DNA from: Limnanthes douglasii subsp. nivea
Taxonomy: Eukaryota > Streptophyta > Magnoliopsida > Brassicales > Limnanthaceae
Direction: 5' to 3'
Assembly (NCBI GenBank): GCA_036936605.1
Contig: JAUPFV010000002.1
Coordinates: 125,224,376-125,288,375 of the forward strand
DNA: 64,000 bases
Shown here in pieces: positions 21,620-31,738 of this stretch. The first letter of the stretch is position 1; the number at the start of each line of letters is the position of its first letter. The translations under genes were made by a program, and so were the position numbers. The notes under the pieces were generated by a model. That model searched no databases. It saw only the letters and a list, made by a program, of their open reading frames with translations, and was not told the DNA's origin.

Positions 21620-23660
21620 TTCTCGTTGTAATGTACTCTTGTTTAAATGCAGCATCAAATGGATATGGGAGTCGAAATAAAAAACGTGTATTTCCGCTAA
21701 AGCGTGAGGACATGGAAAACACTCTTGTTCCCATGATCCGCAAGAACATTTAAAATCAGACAGATTACAACCGCCACGGGATTTTAAAAGACATCGAACA
21801 TGGCGGTAGAAGACTTACGTACTACTCAAGTTCGGCACATGTCAACATTTTGCTTTAGCTTCTTCTCATACTCGAGGACCAAATTAGTACTCCAGCTTAA
21901 CCCCTCTTCATATCTTCGTGAACTTGACTCATAAGCAAGACTCTAATAAGTCAATAAACTCAAAAATGGTTAGACTGGAATATTTTTTGATCTGATTGTT
22001 AAAAGATTCGGCCGTAGTAGAAGCCATAGACTAGTATCGTTTTCCTTTAACGTAAGCATGTGCATACTTATCCGGGGGTAAATTAGCAATAAAATCACTC
22101 ATTCTGTCACCACCTTCTCATTGGGAAAATATGTTAGTATATCCTTAAAAAGCTTTCGACTGGGAGCATAAGCAAGACGATAGAAGAAATTCAATATCCT
22201 TTTTATAGTCTCTGTTAGTGTGTTCCAATTCGGATTTCAAATTCTTCATGAGATGGAAATAACAATATGCATGATAGTAATTTGGATACAAACAACATTA
22301 ACGATACCAGAATGACGGTATGAAATAAATGTGATTTGGCGCTCCAACAAATGAGGTTTCAAACACCCCAAAACCATATCCAATTGTCACAATCTTCAAT
22401 GCTAACTATACCAAGAGAAACGGGGAATAGTCCTGAAAAAAGGCACCTCAAATGAACAATATAATAGAACTCAAGCATGTAAAAAATGTAAACAATTCAC
22501 ATGAGTGCCTGAGAGTTGTTTACAAATCTCAGGATATCCTGAGATTTGTTCTGAAATCTTAGGATTACGTGAGAGTTGTTTGCTATTCTTGTATTTCTAA
22601 AGAATTGTTATGAAATCTCATGATATCCTAGGAGTTTTGTGCAACTATAGCCTGTGAATTGTTTACAAATTATCAACAAAACATCCTAATCATTCAGATT
22701 AAATAGTTAATTGAAACTAACTGTTGTTGACGTCCTTTGCAACGGCAGTAAGCAAGGTACCCTTATACTTGCCATATAAGTGGGTTCCATCGACAAACAA
22801 CATTCGACGGAATGAATGGAAACCCTGAAGGGATGAACCAAATGTTACAAAACAATGCTTGAAGCGGTTTCCAGCTGATAACTCTAACCTATAGTCTGTA
22901 GTAATATCGCGACTCTTCAATCGTTTGAACTACCCGCTTAGTAAACTAAAAGAAATTGAACTATCTCTGAAATCTCCCCTCATTGCCTTCTCTAAATCAT
23001 TCCATGACAAACGGTAAGAGATGTCAAGACCATAATTTTGTTTGACAGTCGATTGTATGGTTTTGGCTGTCAACGAATGGCAGGTCCGCAGAGAATCCTG
23101 AGTTTCCTCCGCAATCAAATCTGATGTCAAATGTCTATGCCGCTTATGTTTCTGGGAGAAAACAGGACTGCAAGTATGTTGCGGAACATACTTCTTAATC
23201 GTCATCAAGCTAGTGCTGGAATTAATAGATGCATAAAGTCTCCATTTGAATTCGCTTGTGAATTTATTTTCACAATAAGAAGTGATCTTGTTTGCTGTGT
23301 TGTGCAGGTATTTGAAAAAAAACACGCTCTAAAGCAAACATGCACAAAGATAACCTTAGACCTGCAGCATCTTCTTCGAAAGCTTGACCCACTCCTGTAA
23401 TAGCATTAGCCCAACCAACAGTAGCAAGTTGTTTTTTCTCTGATCAGAACTAACTAAACCGTTACTACTCTCCCTACTAATTAGTTGATTAAGAGATGGT
23501 TCTCCCAAACTTATATTATGCTCTTTACGCTTTATACCAGAACCCTTACCACCAAAACTCTTATCACCAAAACTCTTTTCACCAGAACATTTATCACGAG
23601 AACCTTTATCGAAGACGTGTTGTTCTATAAGAAAACTAATCAGTTTTAAACGCTCCAAAC
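21620..23660 (-). pseudogene. MURA-type MULE transposase remnant
   Basis: Minus strand, N to C: low-complexity K/G/S start (23,658-23,356); DNA-binding region with FKWRLYASINSS, KKYVPQHTCSP and KRHRHLTSDLIAEE (23,325-22,930); MULE catalytic block FVDGTHLYGKYKGTLLTAVA (about 22,800); LFPVSLGIV (22,430); ISYRHSGIVN (22,320); YHAYCYFHLMKNLKSEL (22,260); and a C-terminal SWIM zinc finger CSCGSWEQECFPCPHAL (about 21,755-21,700). The order is that of MuDR-like transposases. The second catalytic Asp, normally in a SDRH-type motif, is Tyr (SYRH). Several frame changes and stops separate the blocks. Cut-and-paste activity from this copy is unlikely. Confidence 0.8.
22485..22670. repeat. MULE palindrome cluster 5
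   Basis: GTAAACAATTCACATGAG, CCTGAGAGTTGTTTAC, AAATCTCAGGATATCCTGAG and later variants lie within the minus-strand transposase between two conserved coding blocks, suggesting an intron location. Confidence 0.7.
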
Positions 23661-23939
23661 AAGATATAACACTAACCCAACAAAATCTTTCTGGTTATTA
23701 AAGAAAAAATTCTTGTGATCCCCGCATGAGTAGGTAATTAGGTAGTGACATGTGACTAGCTCCTCCCATGTGCTCTACACATACTCTTGGATACTTTGAA
23801 AGCTTTCAAACTCTGCGAAAGGCACAATTGCGGTTTGGTGACCATATTTAAAAATACAAACTCGTGATTTAGACATACCTTATCCTGCACTGAACAAGCT
23901 ATTAGTTATTAATTCCAAAAGTACAGTGCAAGTTATTAG

Positions 23940-24370
23940 TTACTGCACTGAGAAACTCGCATCCTCTCTTGAGAGTTGTGTACAACTATAAGCTGCAAAT
24001 TGTTCACAGTTTTATGTCTACAATTGCCAATTGCATCCTCCCCTGAGAGTTGTTTGCAAATCAAGTACTTGTACACTCACGCGTGGACAAAATGTAAATA
24101 ATTCGCAATTCTACCTGAGAGTTGTTCTCAACTCTTGAATTTCCTGAGAGTTGTTTGTAACTCTTTGATTTCCTGAGAGTTGTTTGCAACTCTTGGATTT
24201 CCTTAGAGTTGTTTGAAACTCTTATAATTGAAATTCGCAGGATATCCTGAGAGATTCTTGCAATTCTCATTGAGAATTGGTAACAAAATTTGCATCTTCC
24301 TCGTTAGTTACATCACACAATTCGCATCTTCTACGTTAAAAATCATTGAACAATTCGCATCTTTTGTCGG
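23940..24370. repeat. MULE palindrome cluster 6 with a 29-bp array
   Basis: CCTGAGAG-type half-sites start at 24,114, 24,143, 24,172 and 24,201, exactly 29 bp apart, each followed by TTGTTTG-AACTCTT. Flanking copies include AATTCGCAGGATATCCTGAG near 24,231. The cluster lies upstream of the minus-strand transposase start. Confidence 0.8.
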
Positions 24371-24479
24371 GAATTCCTGGACAACTAAAACTCAGAGTCT
24401 ATACATGTTTCACGTTCAAAATCAACATCCAATACACTTAAATTCAGTATATAACTACTTAAACAAGGATTAATGACAA

Positions 24480-24954
24480 ATATTAACAAAATTACCACAG
24501 ATCACTGGAACAAAAACAAAAAAAACTAGAGAAAAGCTCGAACAAGATTTACTAAGAACAGAAACAGTAGAATAACACCTATTCTAACTCAGAAATCCAA
24601 CAAGTAACTTCGAAATCGGTAGTTACTCACGATTACCTAAAAGCAACACGTAAACTAAAAACAACAGATATTCCAAAAATGTCGAATAACGTGTGATCAA
24701 CTCCTGTACGTAAAAAACAGTAGTTAGATGGATTTTATACAGAACTTTCAAAAATATATAGACCTTCTAACGCTTCGATCACCTGAAATTTGTGGTTTTT
24801 TTTGTGGTTCACGGTGGTTTGTAGGGTTAGGTGGTTAGAGCGGCTTAACAAATTCAAATCTTTAAATGCTAGAAAATGAGGAAGAAAACAGAAAATTCTG
24901 CTTATATAGTGGGTTGAAGGTAGTTAGGGTATTAAAATAATGCTAGGTATTAAG
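24480..24954. other. MULE right internal flank
   Basis: Between the last palindrome cluster and the right TIR; possible promoter side of the minus-strand transposase. A TATA-like CTATATAAG (minus) lies near 24,900. No ORF recognised. Confidence 0.4.
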
Positions 24955-25057
24955 TGGTAATTAGGTAGTTGAGTTGGGTATTAACTTATAATAGATCAAA
25001 CCTTGGGTACTATATGACAATTGAATAGTTGAGTGGGTACTATAGGTGCAATTTTCC
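24955..25057 (-). repeat. MULE right terminal inverted repeat
   Basis: Ends (plus strand) with GGTGCAATTTTCC next to the target duplication. Its inverse, GGAAAATTGCACC, is a common MULE terminus. See the left repeat for the shared blocks. Confidence 0.6.
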
Positions 25058-25249
25058 TTGTTTAAAACCATTAGAGATGGAAATGCACCATCCTTGACCT
25101 GAATTCAACCCAACTCAGCCCGTCCAGACTTGTTTTTTTTGTTTGAGCATGATCCGGCTTCACCCGCTTTGGGTCTAGTATTTTCAAATATGAATTTTGT
25201 ACATCTTTATTCGTTGTCTATCCGGTCCGATCCGCGGACACCAATTTTG

Positions 25250-25253
<4 letters not shown>

Positions 25254-25311
<58 letters not shown>
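25254..25311. repeat. (TA)n microsatellite
   Basis: About 29 uninterrupted TA dinucleotides. The ORFs reading IYIYIY through it on both strands are artefacts. Confidence 0.98.
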
Positions 25312-25314
<3 letters not shown>

Positions 25315-25449
25315 TCCAGGTCGGGCTGTGTCAAAAAATTCAAATATCTGAATCCAACCTGGACCATTCACAAGTAATAATTTCAGAACCCGTACGTAAT
25401 TCGTTTTATGTTCGGGTTGGAAAAAATTCATTTTGTCATCCATAGAAGC

Positions 25450-25887
25450 TATACAAGGTTTGTTTACTTTGCCCATATAAGAAGACTTCATAGAATGCAT
25501 AGAGCCTTTAGGTTGTGTAATGTAATTATTTTTAATAAGAATACCATTTAAGAAAGCGTTGTCAATTTCCCATTGCCTTACATACTAACCCTTAATTGCA
25601 ACAATAGTTAGGACAAACGTATGAGCTTTAACCACAGGACTGGAGGATTCTAAAAAATAAATGCCATGGGTTTGATTGAATTCCTTGATAACAAGTATGG
25701 TTTTATAACGCTATATAAACTCATACTTATTGTATTTGAGCTTATAAACTCATTTACAACCAACAATATTCATGTTAGGTAACCATAGAATAATATTATG
25801 TGTATGATTATGTTGTAAAACATCATGCTCTACATGAATAGCCCACATCTACTTAGGATCACATAAAGCGTCTCACATATTAGTAGT
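25450..25887 (-). pseudogene. Ty1/copia reverse transcriptase fragment
   Basis: Minus strand from about 25,880: MWAIHVEHDVL, LPNMNIVGCKWVYKLKYN, IKEFNQTHGIYFLESSSPVV, KAHTFVLTIVAIKG, DNAFLNGILIKNNYITQPKG. These are the N-terminal RT blocks of plant copia elements. Stops occur in most segments. Its upstream side is cut exactly where the element A LTR starts (25,888), so A inserted into it. Confidence 0.75.
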
Positions 25888-26260
25888 TGATGAGTCCAGA
25901 AATTTTCACCACTCACGGTAGAAACCAGACAGGGGCAATTCGGATAAAAGCCACCCACTGAACCATCCGAACTGGACAAAAGTATTAAAAAATAATCACC
26001 TTTTGACTAAGCTAATTGCTAATCTGCTTAATAAACTAATGGGTTTTTGAACTCGACCTGGTTTCATAAGTTTGACCTGAATGCCCATATGGCCCATAAT
26101 TAAGGGTATAAATACCCAACTACTTTCATTAATGAGGGTAATGGACATTTAATACAACCACGCAGCTTAAATCTCTCACTACAAAACACCCAAGCATTAA
26201 ATACTTTTGAAATACCATAAAATACCTGACAAAATTACCCTCAGTCAAAAATAATCCACA
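25888..26260 (+). repeat. 5' LTR of Tat element A
   Basis: Starts TGATGAGTCCAGA and ends AATAATCCACA, 373 bp with TG...CA ends. A TATA box sits in the palindrome GGGTATAAATACCC (26,104-26,117), as in the LTR of B. It is clearly related to, but much diverged from, the 409-bp LTR at 51,109-51,517. Confidence 0.85.
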
Positions 26261-26265
26261 CGAAA

Positions 26266-26282
26266 TTGGCGACCACAGTGGG
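26266..26282 (+). other. Primer-binding site of element A
   Basis: TTGGCGACCACAGTGGG lies six bases inside the LTR, the expected position. The matching sequence occurs in I (3,014), G (near 6,450) and H (58,843). Confidence 0.6.
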
Positions 26283-26336
26283 AGGAGAAGGTGCCTGAAT
26301 TTAGCATTCAAAACCATCAAGAAAAGCCACTTCGGA

Positions 26337-27960
26337 TGAATCCGGACGAGCAAGCAGTACCGCCAACTTTGGCAAAAATGGTGGGTGGAAATGATGAATA
26401 CACGATTGAAGAGAGAGATAGATTGAAGAGCGAGATAGATTGAAAGCTGAGATGGAAGCCTTGAGGGCTGCTAAAAGGGTGGAGATGGGTTTAAAAGAAA
26501 AATCAAAAGTGTCAGCCGTTCACCATACTGACAATCCTAGGGAGCATGACCCATCAGCAAAGACCCATGTAAGTACTAAAAAGACTCATGTTAGCTCAAA
26601 GAAGTCTCACTGGTCTAAACTAGTGGAGAGCTCAGATTTAGATTCAGAATCTTCTAGTAGCTCCTCAAACGAAGATGGAGTTGAGGAGTCTCTGTTATCC
26701 AGTAGCGATGAAGGCCGTTCTAAAAAGAAGCAGAAGTTGGTAAAAAAGTATTCAAGAAAGAGGGACAGGCATGGAAGGTTGAAAAGGTATCTAGGAAAAG
26801 GGTCATCTCATTGTCACAGCCATAGCCGGAGACATGTAGACCGACTGTTGATGGATCCTTTCACCTTTCATGATGAATCAGGTATCTTTGAAACTCCCAG
26901 TGAAGATATTATGTTTAGTCGTGGCCGAAATTGGAGACAATCTCCATTTTCTTCCAAGATACTGTCCGGAAACCTTTCTAAGAGGTTTGACAGCACAAAG
27001 ATGGAAAAATACGATGGGAGTAAAGATCCAGATAATCATTTGGAACAATTCAAAAACTTTATGATGAATATTGATGATGATGATAAGTTGCTTTGTAGAG
27101 CGTTCTCCCAGTATTTTACGGGGAGTGCTCTGAAGTGGTACAATAGTCTGCCACAGGGCTGCATCAGAAATTTTGATACTTTTTGGGTGGCCTTCCGGAG
27201 GCAGTTCGTTGGAAGTAAGGAAGTGAAGGGCAATGGAGACACTATAATCCATTGTTCCCAAGAACCAAATGAATACTTGAAAGAATATATAAGTCGCTTC
27301 GTGAACACCAAGAATGGATTAGCTGATTGCTTTGAACAAGTAGCAATAGCTTCTCTAAGGCAGGGTTTGAACCCTGGTAATTTGGTTGATTCAGTAACCA
27401 GAAAGAAGGCCATGGCGTCGGGCGGTTTACTGAATCAAGTGGGGAAACAAATAAATATAGATGAAACGAAAAAGACCAGGGTGCATAGGAAGGTGAGATC
27501 GGCCCCAGCTGCACCAAACCAGAACCAGAATCAGTCCGGGTACAAGGCTTAGGAAGCCGGACAGGGTCCCAGCAGGGCCAAGGCTCAATCCCACCCAGCA
27601 ACAGCTCAGAGTCAACAATCCAGAAATAAGCGAGGGCATTGGGTTCAACCGGAGTTGTTTGCCGAGTTAAAAGAGAATGTGGCAACCATCTATGACAAAA
27701 CAAAAGACGAAGTACACTTTAGGAAGCCAGCTGCGCTTCAATCTCCCATGGAAAGTCGTAATAATTGTTTCTGCCAATATCATAAAGATATTGGTCATAA
27801 CACGGAATATTGCATCGCTTTGAAGCAAGAGGTGCAAATTTTGATTGAAATAGGAAAGTTGGGTGCTTATGTAAAAGAAGAAGTGAAAATAGGCTTGATA
27901 ATCCTCATCGGACTAGCCCAAACAATGCAGGGACATCGGCTCCGGATGGGGCTATGGTGA
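26337..27960 (+). pseudogene. gag: gag of element A
   Basis: A start MNPDEQAVPPTLAKMVGGND is followed by an EERDRLK segment where a 17-bp duplication changes the frame. The main frame 26,440-27,552 (370 codons) has coiled-coil-like charged sequence, a Ser-rich acidic stretch, a basic RKRDRHGRLKRYLGKG block, and the capsid core (KMEKYDGSKDPDNHLEQFKN; DDDDKLLCRAFSQYFTGSAL; WVAFRRQFVGSKE). TAG at 27,550 ends it. The next frame carries CQYHKDIGHNTEYC, a C-X2-H-X4-H-X4-C knuckle in place of CCHC, as is usual in Tat/Athila gag proteins. Gag would form the cytoplasmic virus-like particle. Confidence 0.85.
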
Positions 27961-28099
27961 TAATTGAAAGATTTGATGTGGAGTCAGAGTATTTGGATCC
28001 TGATCCAACCCGAAATATGGTGGGCGTTATCACAGAACACAGCAAGACGGTGTCAGGACCCATTAGCTTTTTTTAGTCACTTACCATATTTTGGGGGGA

Positions 28100-28706
28100 C
28101 ACCATGACTGCACCGACTGCTTCTTCGAGGAAGAGGCATGTTCATACCTTGGCTACTCAACTGGAAGGAGGCATGACTTCCTATCAATCGCAAATTCCTT
28201 TTCCCTTCATTGTTTTCGATGAAGATGATTTAAGGGACATAGCTGGTCCCCGTGAAGATGCTGTGGTGATAGGAGCATCCATTGGGGGAAATGACATTAG
28301 ATGAATTTTGGTGGACACCGGTAGTTCATCCGATATCCTCTTTTTGACTTCCTATAAACAAATGAAGAATCCAGCAGTGATTCAGCATTCGAACAGGTCG
28401 ATTGTGGGTTTCACTAGAAGCTCAGCGGGCATGATCGGGGATTTTGAGGAGGAGGTTTTGTTGGGCAAGGGACCTTTTAAGGAGATGGTCAGAGTACTTT
28501 TTATCGTAGTGGATTGTCCCACCATTTTGGGAAGATCTTGGCTCTCCAGGATGCATGATATGGCTTCGACAGTCCGTCATTGTTTAAAGTACGTTGTGCA
28601 AGGACAAGTGAGAGTTGTCTGAAGTAGTCAAAAGATATCAAGGGAGTGTTATGCAATAGAAATGGCCTCTCAAACTTTGGGGGTAGTTCGGATCAGTGAG
28701 GATTAG
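28100..28706 (+). pseudogene. Aspartic protease region of element A, ending at UAG
   Basis: SSRKRHVHTLATQLEGG and GPREDAVVIGASIGGNDI precede TGA at 28,302, then the active-site motif DTGSS at 28,314-28,328, followed by VRVLFIVVDCP and ILGRSWLSRMHDMAS. A second TGA lies at 28,621. The region ends with UAG at 28,704-28,706 followed by CAG UUG, aligned with the same boundary in B, D and G. Confidence 0.8.
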
Positions 28707-31216
28707 CAGTTGAAGGGGCCCTCTGGGGGAGAGGGTGAAATTGATGACCCTAGAGAGACCCATGGTGTTTTAATACCAATTGAAAAGGTTGAAACTCACT
28801 CTTTGGCTGAAGGAAGAAATGTCAAGATCAAATCTAAGATGACATCAGAACTGAAGAGTCAAATGTTGTTTTCTTAACAGACCATCAACATGTTTTTGCT
28901 TGGTGCAATGCTGATGTAACCGGAGTGCCAGCAGATATTATATCACACCAACTATCCATCCGAAGTGATATAGTACCTTTTGTACAAAAGAGGAGAGCTA
29001 TTTCTAAGGAGAAAGATGATGTCATACTTCAAGAGGTTGACCGGCTTACTAAGATGGGGCACATAAAGGAATCCCAGTACCCTTTATGGACAACCAATCC
29101 GGTGTTAGTAAAAATGGGAACCAGCCAATGTGCATTGACTTTACAGACGTTAATAGGGCTTGCCAAAAAGACCTATATCCGGTCCCTCAGATCGATCAGT
29201 TAGTGGACTCCACATCTGGGAACAAGTTGTTGTCCTTTTTGGATGCCTTCTCTGGGTATAATCAGATTCAAGTGGATCCAAAGGATCAAGAACACACTAC
29301 TTTTGTTACCGATATGGGCCTATTTTGTTACAAGGTGATGCCTTTTGGGTTAAAGAATGTCGGGGCTACTTATCAGAGGTTGGTGAACAAAGATTTTGCT
29401 AATAAGATTGGAAGAAACATGGAAGTCTACATTGATGACATGATGGTAAAGAGTGTGGAAGAAGAACTACACTTGGCAGATCTACAAGAAATATTTTCCA
29501 ACTTGGTAAAAGTAAATTTAAAGTTGAATCCAGAGAAGTGTGTTTTCGAGGGTGCAGTCCGGGAAGTTTTTGGGGTATGTGATAAGTGAGAAATGGATAC
29601 AGCCTGATCCACACCAGCTTAGTGCTTTATTGCAGATGGAGTCTCCTCAGAATATTAAAGAAGTACAAAGATTGACGAGGAGGTTAGCTGCTCTAAACCG
29701 TTTTATCTCGAGGTCTTCGGATAAGTGTGCCCCGTTTTTACAAACTTAAAAAGGTGCAAAAGAATTTAACTAGTCTCCACAGTGCGACCAGGCTTTCGAT
29801 GAAATTTAAAAACACTTATCCTCCCCTAAAACCTTGTTTAAACCTGTTGATGGAGAGACATTGTACCTATATTTAGCAGTCTCTGATTGTGCCATAAGTG
29901 CAGTACTAGTAAGGGAGGTGGATAATTATCCTCGTCCGGTGTACTACATTAGTAAAAGCTTGATAGATGCTGAAAAGAGGTATTTAAAACTTGAAAAATT
30001 AGCACTGGCTTTAGTAATTGCTGCTAGGAAAATGAGACCCTACTTTTAGTCTCATTCTATTGTCGTCCGAACGTCTTTTCCCTTGAAAAATGTTCTTCAG
30101 AAGGCAGACGTATCAAGAAGAATGACCAAATAGTTAGTGGAGCTGGGAGACTATGATATTGATTTTTCCCCTTGAACTGCAGTCAAGGCTCAGTTTGTTG
30201 CTGATTTCCTAGTTGAATTCCATTCGGACAGAGACACTAAGCAAGCATGAGGTAAAAAGACTAAGAAACTATGGGTTGCGGACTGATGGTGGATCAAGTA
30301 CCATGGGTTGTGCTGCTGGGATATGTTTAACTTCTCTGTATGGTGACAAAATGTACCAGGCTATATGCTTTGCTTTCAGGGCTTCTAATAATGAGTCTGA
30401 ATATGAAGCTGCCATAGTCGGTTTGAAGTTAGCCCTACCATGGGTTGTGCTGCTGGGATATGTTTAACTTCTCTGTATGGTGACAAAATGTACCAGGCTA
30501 TATGCTTTGCTTTCAGGGCTTCTAATAATGAGTCTGAATATGAAGCTGCCATAGTCGGTTTGAAGTTAGCCCTAATTTGTTGAGCCGAAAGAGTCAGGTT
30601 AATGAGCGATTCTCAGCTTCTTTTCCATCATGCACAAGGTCAATATGAGGCCAACAAAGAGTAGTTGATTAAATATTTGTTCCTTCTTAAAGAAGTGGCA
30701 CTTAATTTCAAAGACATCACCTATGAGCACATACACCGAACAGAGAATACGCTAGCAGACTCCTTGGCAACCATAGCATATTCTGAGTCCTACCCATGGA
30801 TTCACGTGCAGGAGTGCCCATCCATTCAACTCAATCAGAGCAAGGAGGGGGATGAAAGTTTAAACATACAAGTAAGTCAACCTCAAGACTAGAAGTATCC
30901 TCTTTTCCAATATATCTCAGATGGTATCTTGCCTCCGGAAAAAGCAGTGGCAAGGAAAGTGAAGTATAAGGCTCGTGGATTTGTAATCCTAAGAGACGTT
31001 CTTTACAAGAAGTCTTTTAGTAAACCTCTCTTGCGATGTTTGGGGATTGAATAGTCCCAAATAGTGTTGTCCAAAATACATGATGGTGAGGGATCAACAC
31101 ACTATGGTTATAGAGCTTTAACTAGAAGATTCTTGTTGGCCGGATACTACTGGCCCTCTATAATGGAAGATGCCAAGGAATCGGTGAAGAAGTGTGATCC
31201 ATGCCAAAGATACAGT
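28707..31216 (+). pseudogene. pol: RT, RNase H and integrase start of element A
   Basis: After the UAG: DDPRETHGVLIPIEKVETH, RT blocks (QYPLWTTNPVLVK, LLSFLDAFSGYNQIQVDPKD, FGLKNVGATYQRLVNKDFAN, YIDDMMVKS near 29,435), a first RNase H without the usual catalytic aspartate (YLYLAVSDCAISAVLV), and a second, archaeal-type RNase H (TDGGSSTMGC; SNNESEYEAAIVGLK). The integrase HHCC zinc finger is cut at CDPCQRYS by element D at 31,216. Stops are frequent (for example 29,749, 30,048, 30,131). A TAG at 30,890-30,892 is at the same codon as in B. Confidence 0.85.
30301..30574 (+). repeat. Perfect 137-bp tandem duplication in element A RNase H
   Basis: 30,301-30,437 and 30,438-30,574 appear identical base for base. 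The unit begins CCATGGGTTGTGCTGCTGGG. Since 137 is not a multiple of three it shifts the RNase H frame. Confidence 0.95.
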
Positions 31217-31660
31217 TGATGAGGGAGAATAAAAGACAAGGGCCAAAATGAAGTAGAAATAAATGTATAAGGGCCGAAATGCATAAGAATAAATGTATAA
31301 GGACCGAAATGAATAGAAGTAAATGTATAAGGGCCAAAATGTATAGGAACAAAGGTGTAAGGGCTAAAATGTATACATTGTAAACATATAGCCGAAATAG
31401 AAAGAAACCAAATAGCAGGGACCAAAAGATGTAATTAAACCAAATTAAGGCGTGTGGGGTCCGCAATTGTACTATAAAAGGACCACACACGTTTCACAAA
31501 GATCGAGATGAATAGTACGAGACTTTCTCTCTCTATATTGTTTAGCAAGTAGCACTTTCTCTCTCTAGATCTGACACTCAAGTATTCCTCTATCACCAAA
31601 TCCTCTATCAACAAATCCTCGCATAACAAAATCACCCTCGGACCATCTTTTAACTCTTCA
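31217..31660 (+). repeat. 5' LTR of element D
   Basis: TGATGAGGGAGAAT ... TAACTCTTCA, 444 bp. It differs from the 3' LTR only at G/C in GATCTGACAC and C/T in ATCACCAAATC. The U3 part holds about five 30-bp repeats with AAATGTATAAGGGCC (31,240-31,380). Confidence 0.97.
31451..31491 (+). promoter_or_regulatory. LTR core promoter of element D within an inverted repeat
   Basis: TATAAAA (31,473-31,479) lies in the 17-bp loop between CGTGTGGGGTCC (31,451-31,462) and GGACCACACACG (31,480-31,491), which pair at 11 of 12 positions. The same arrangement is in the 3' LTR. Confidence 0.7.
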
Positions 31661-31661
31661 G

Positions 31662-31678
31662 TGGCGCCGTCTGTGGGA
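31662..31678 (+). other. Primer-binding site of element D
   Basis: TGGCGCCGTCTGTGGGA starts two bases after the LTR. The TGGCGCC start is the complement of a tRNA 3' end with CCA. This class of site is common in plant Ty3/gypsy elements; I do not assign the tRNA. Confidence 0.75.
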
Positions 31679-31738
31679 AACGAAAATCGTTCCGACGATA
31701 ATCACTTCCTAGAAATAATTCCTGTTCCGAGGAGAACG

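Larger units (their letters stand above)
16062..25057. mobile_element. Complete Mutator-like element (MULE) with perfect 9-bp target duplication
   Basis: TTGTTTAAA occurs at 16,053-16,061 and again at 25,058-25,066, immediately outside the two ends. The ends are long, diverged terminal inverted repeats: the inverse of the right end starts GGAAAATTGCACC and shares CCA, CTATT-AA and TAGTA-CCAA blocks with the left end. Inside are a minus-strand MURA-type transposase remnant (21,620-23,660) and a plus-strand gene (about 17,140-21,560) converging on it, the same layout as maize MuDR. The 8,996-bp element is packed with 30-40 bp palindromes. Both genes carry stops, so it is not autonomous as read. 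Confidence 0.85.

Noticed and set aside
25130..25500. ORFs reading IYIYIY on both strands
   Set aside because: Produced by the (TA)n microsatellite.
27242..27703. 153-codon minus-strand ORF opposite gag of element A
   Set aside because: Shadow of the gag coding strand; no similarity to the antisense gene family and wrong position for it.
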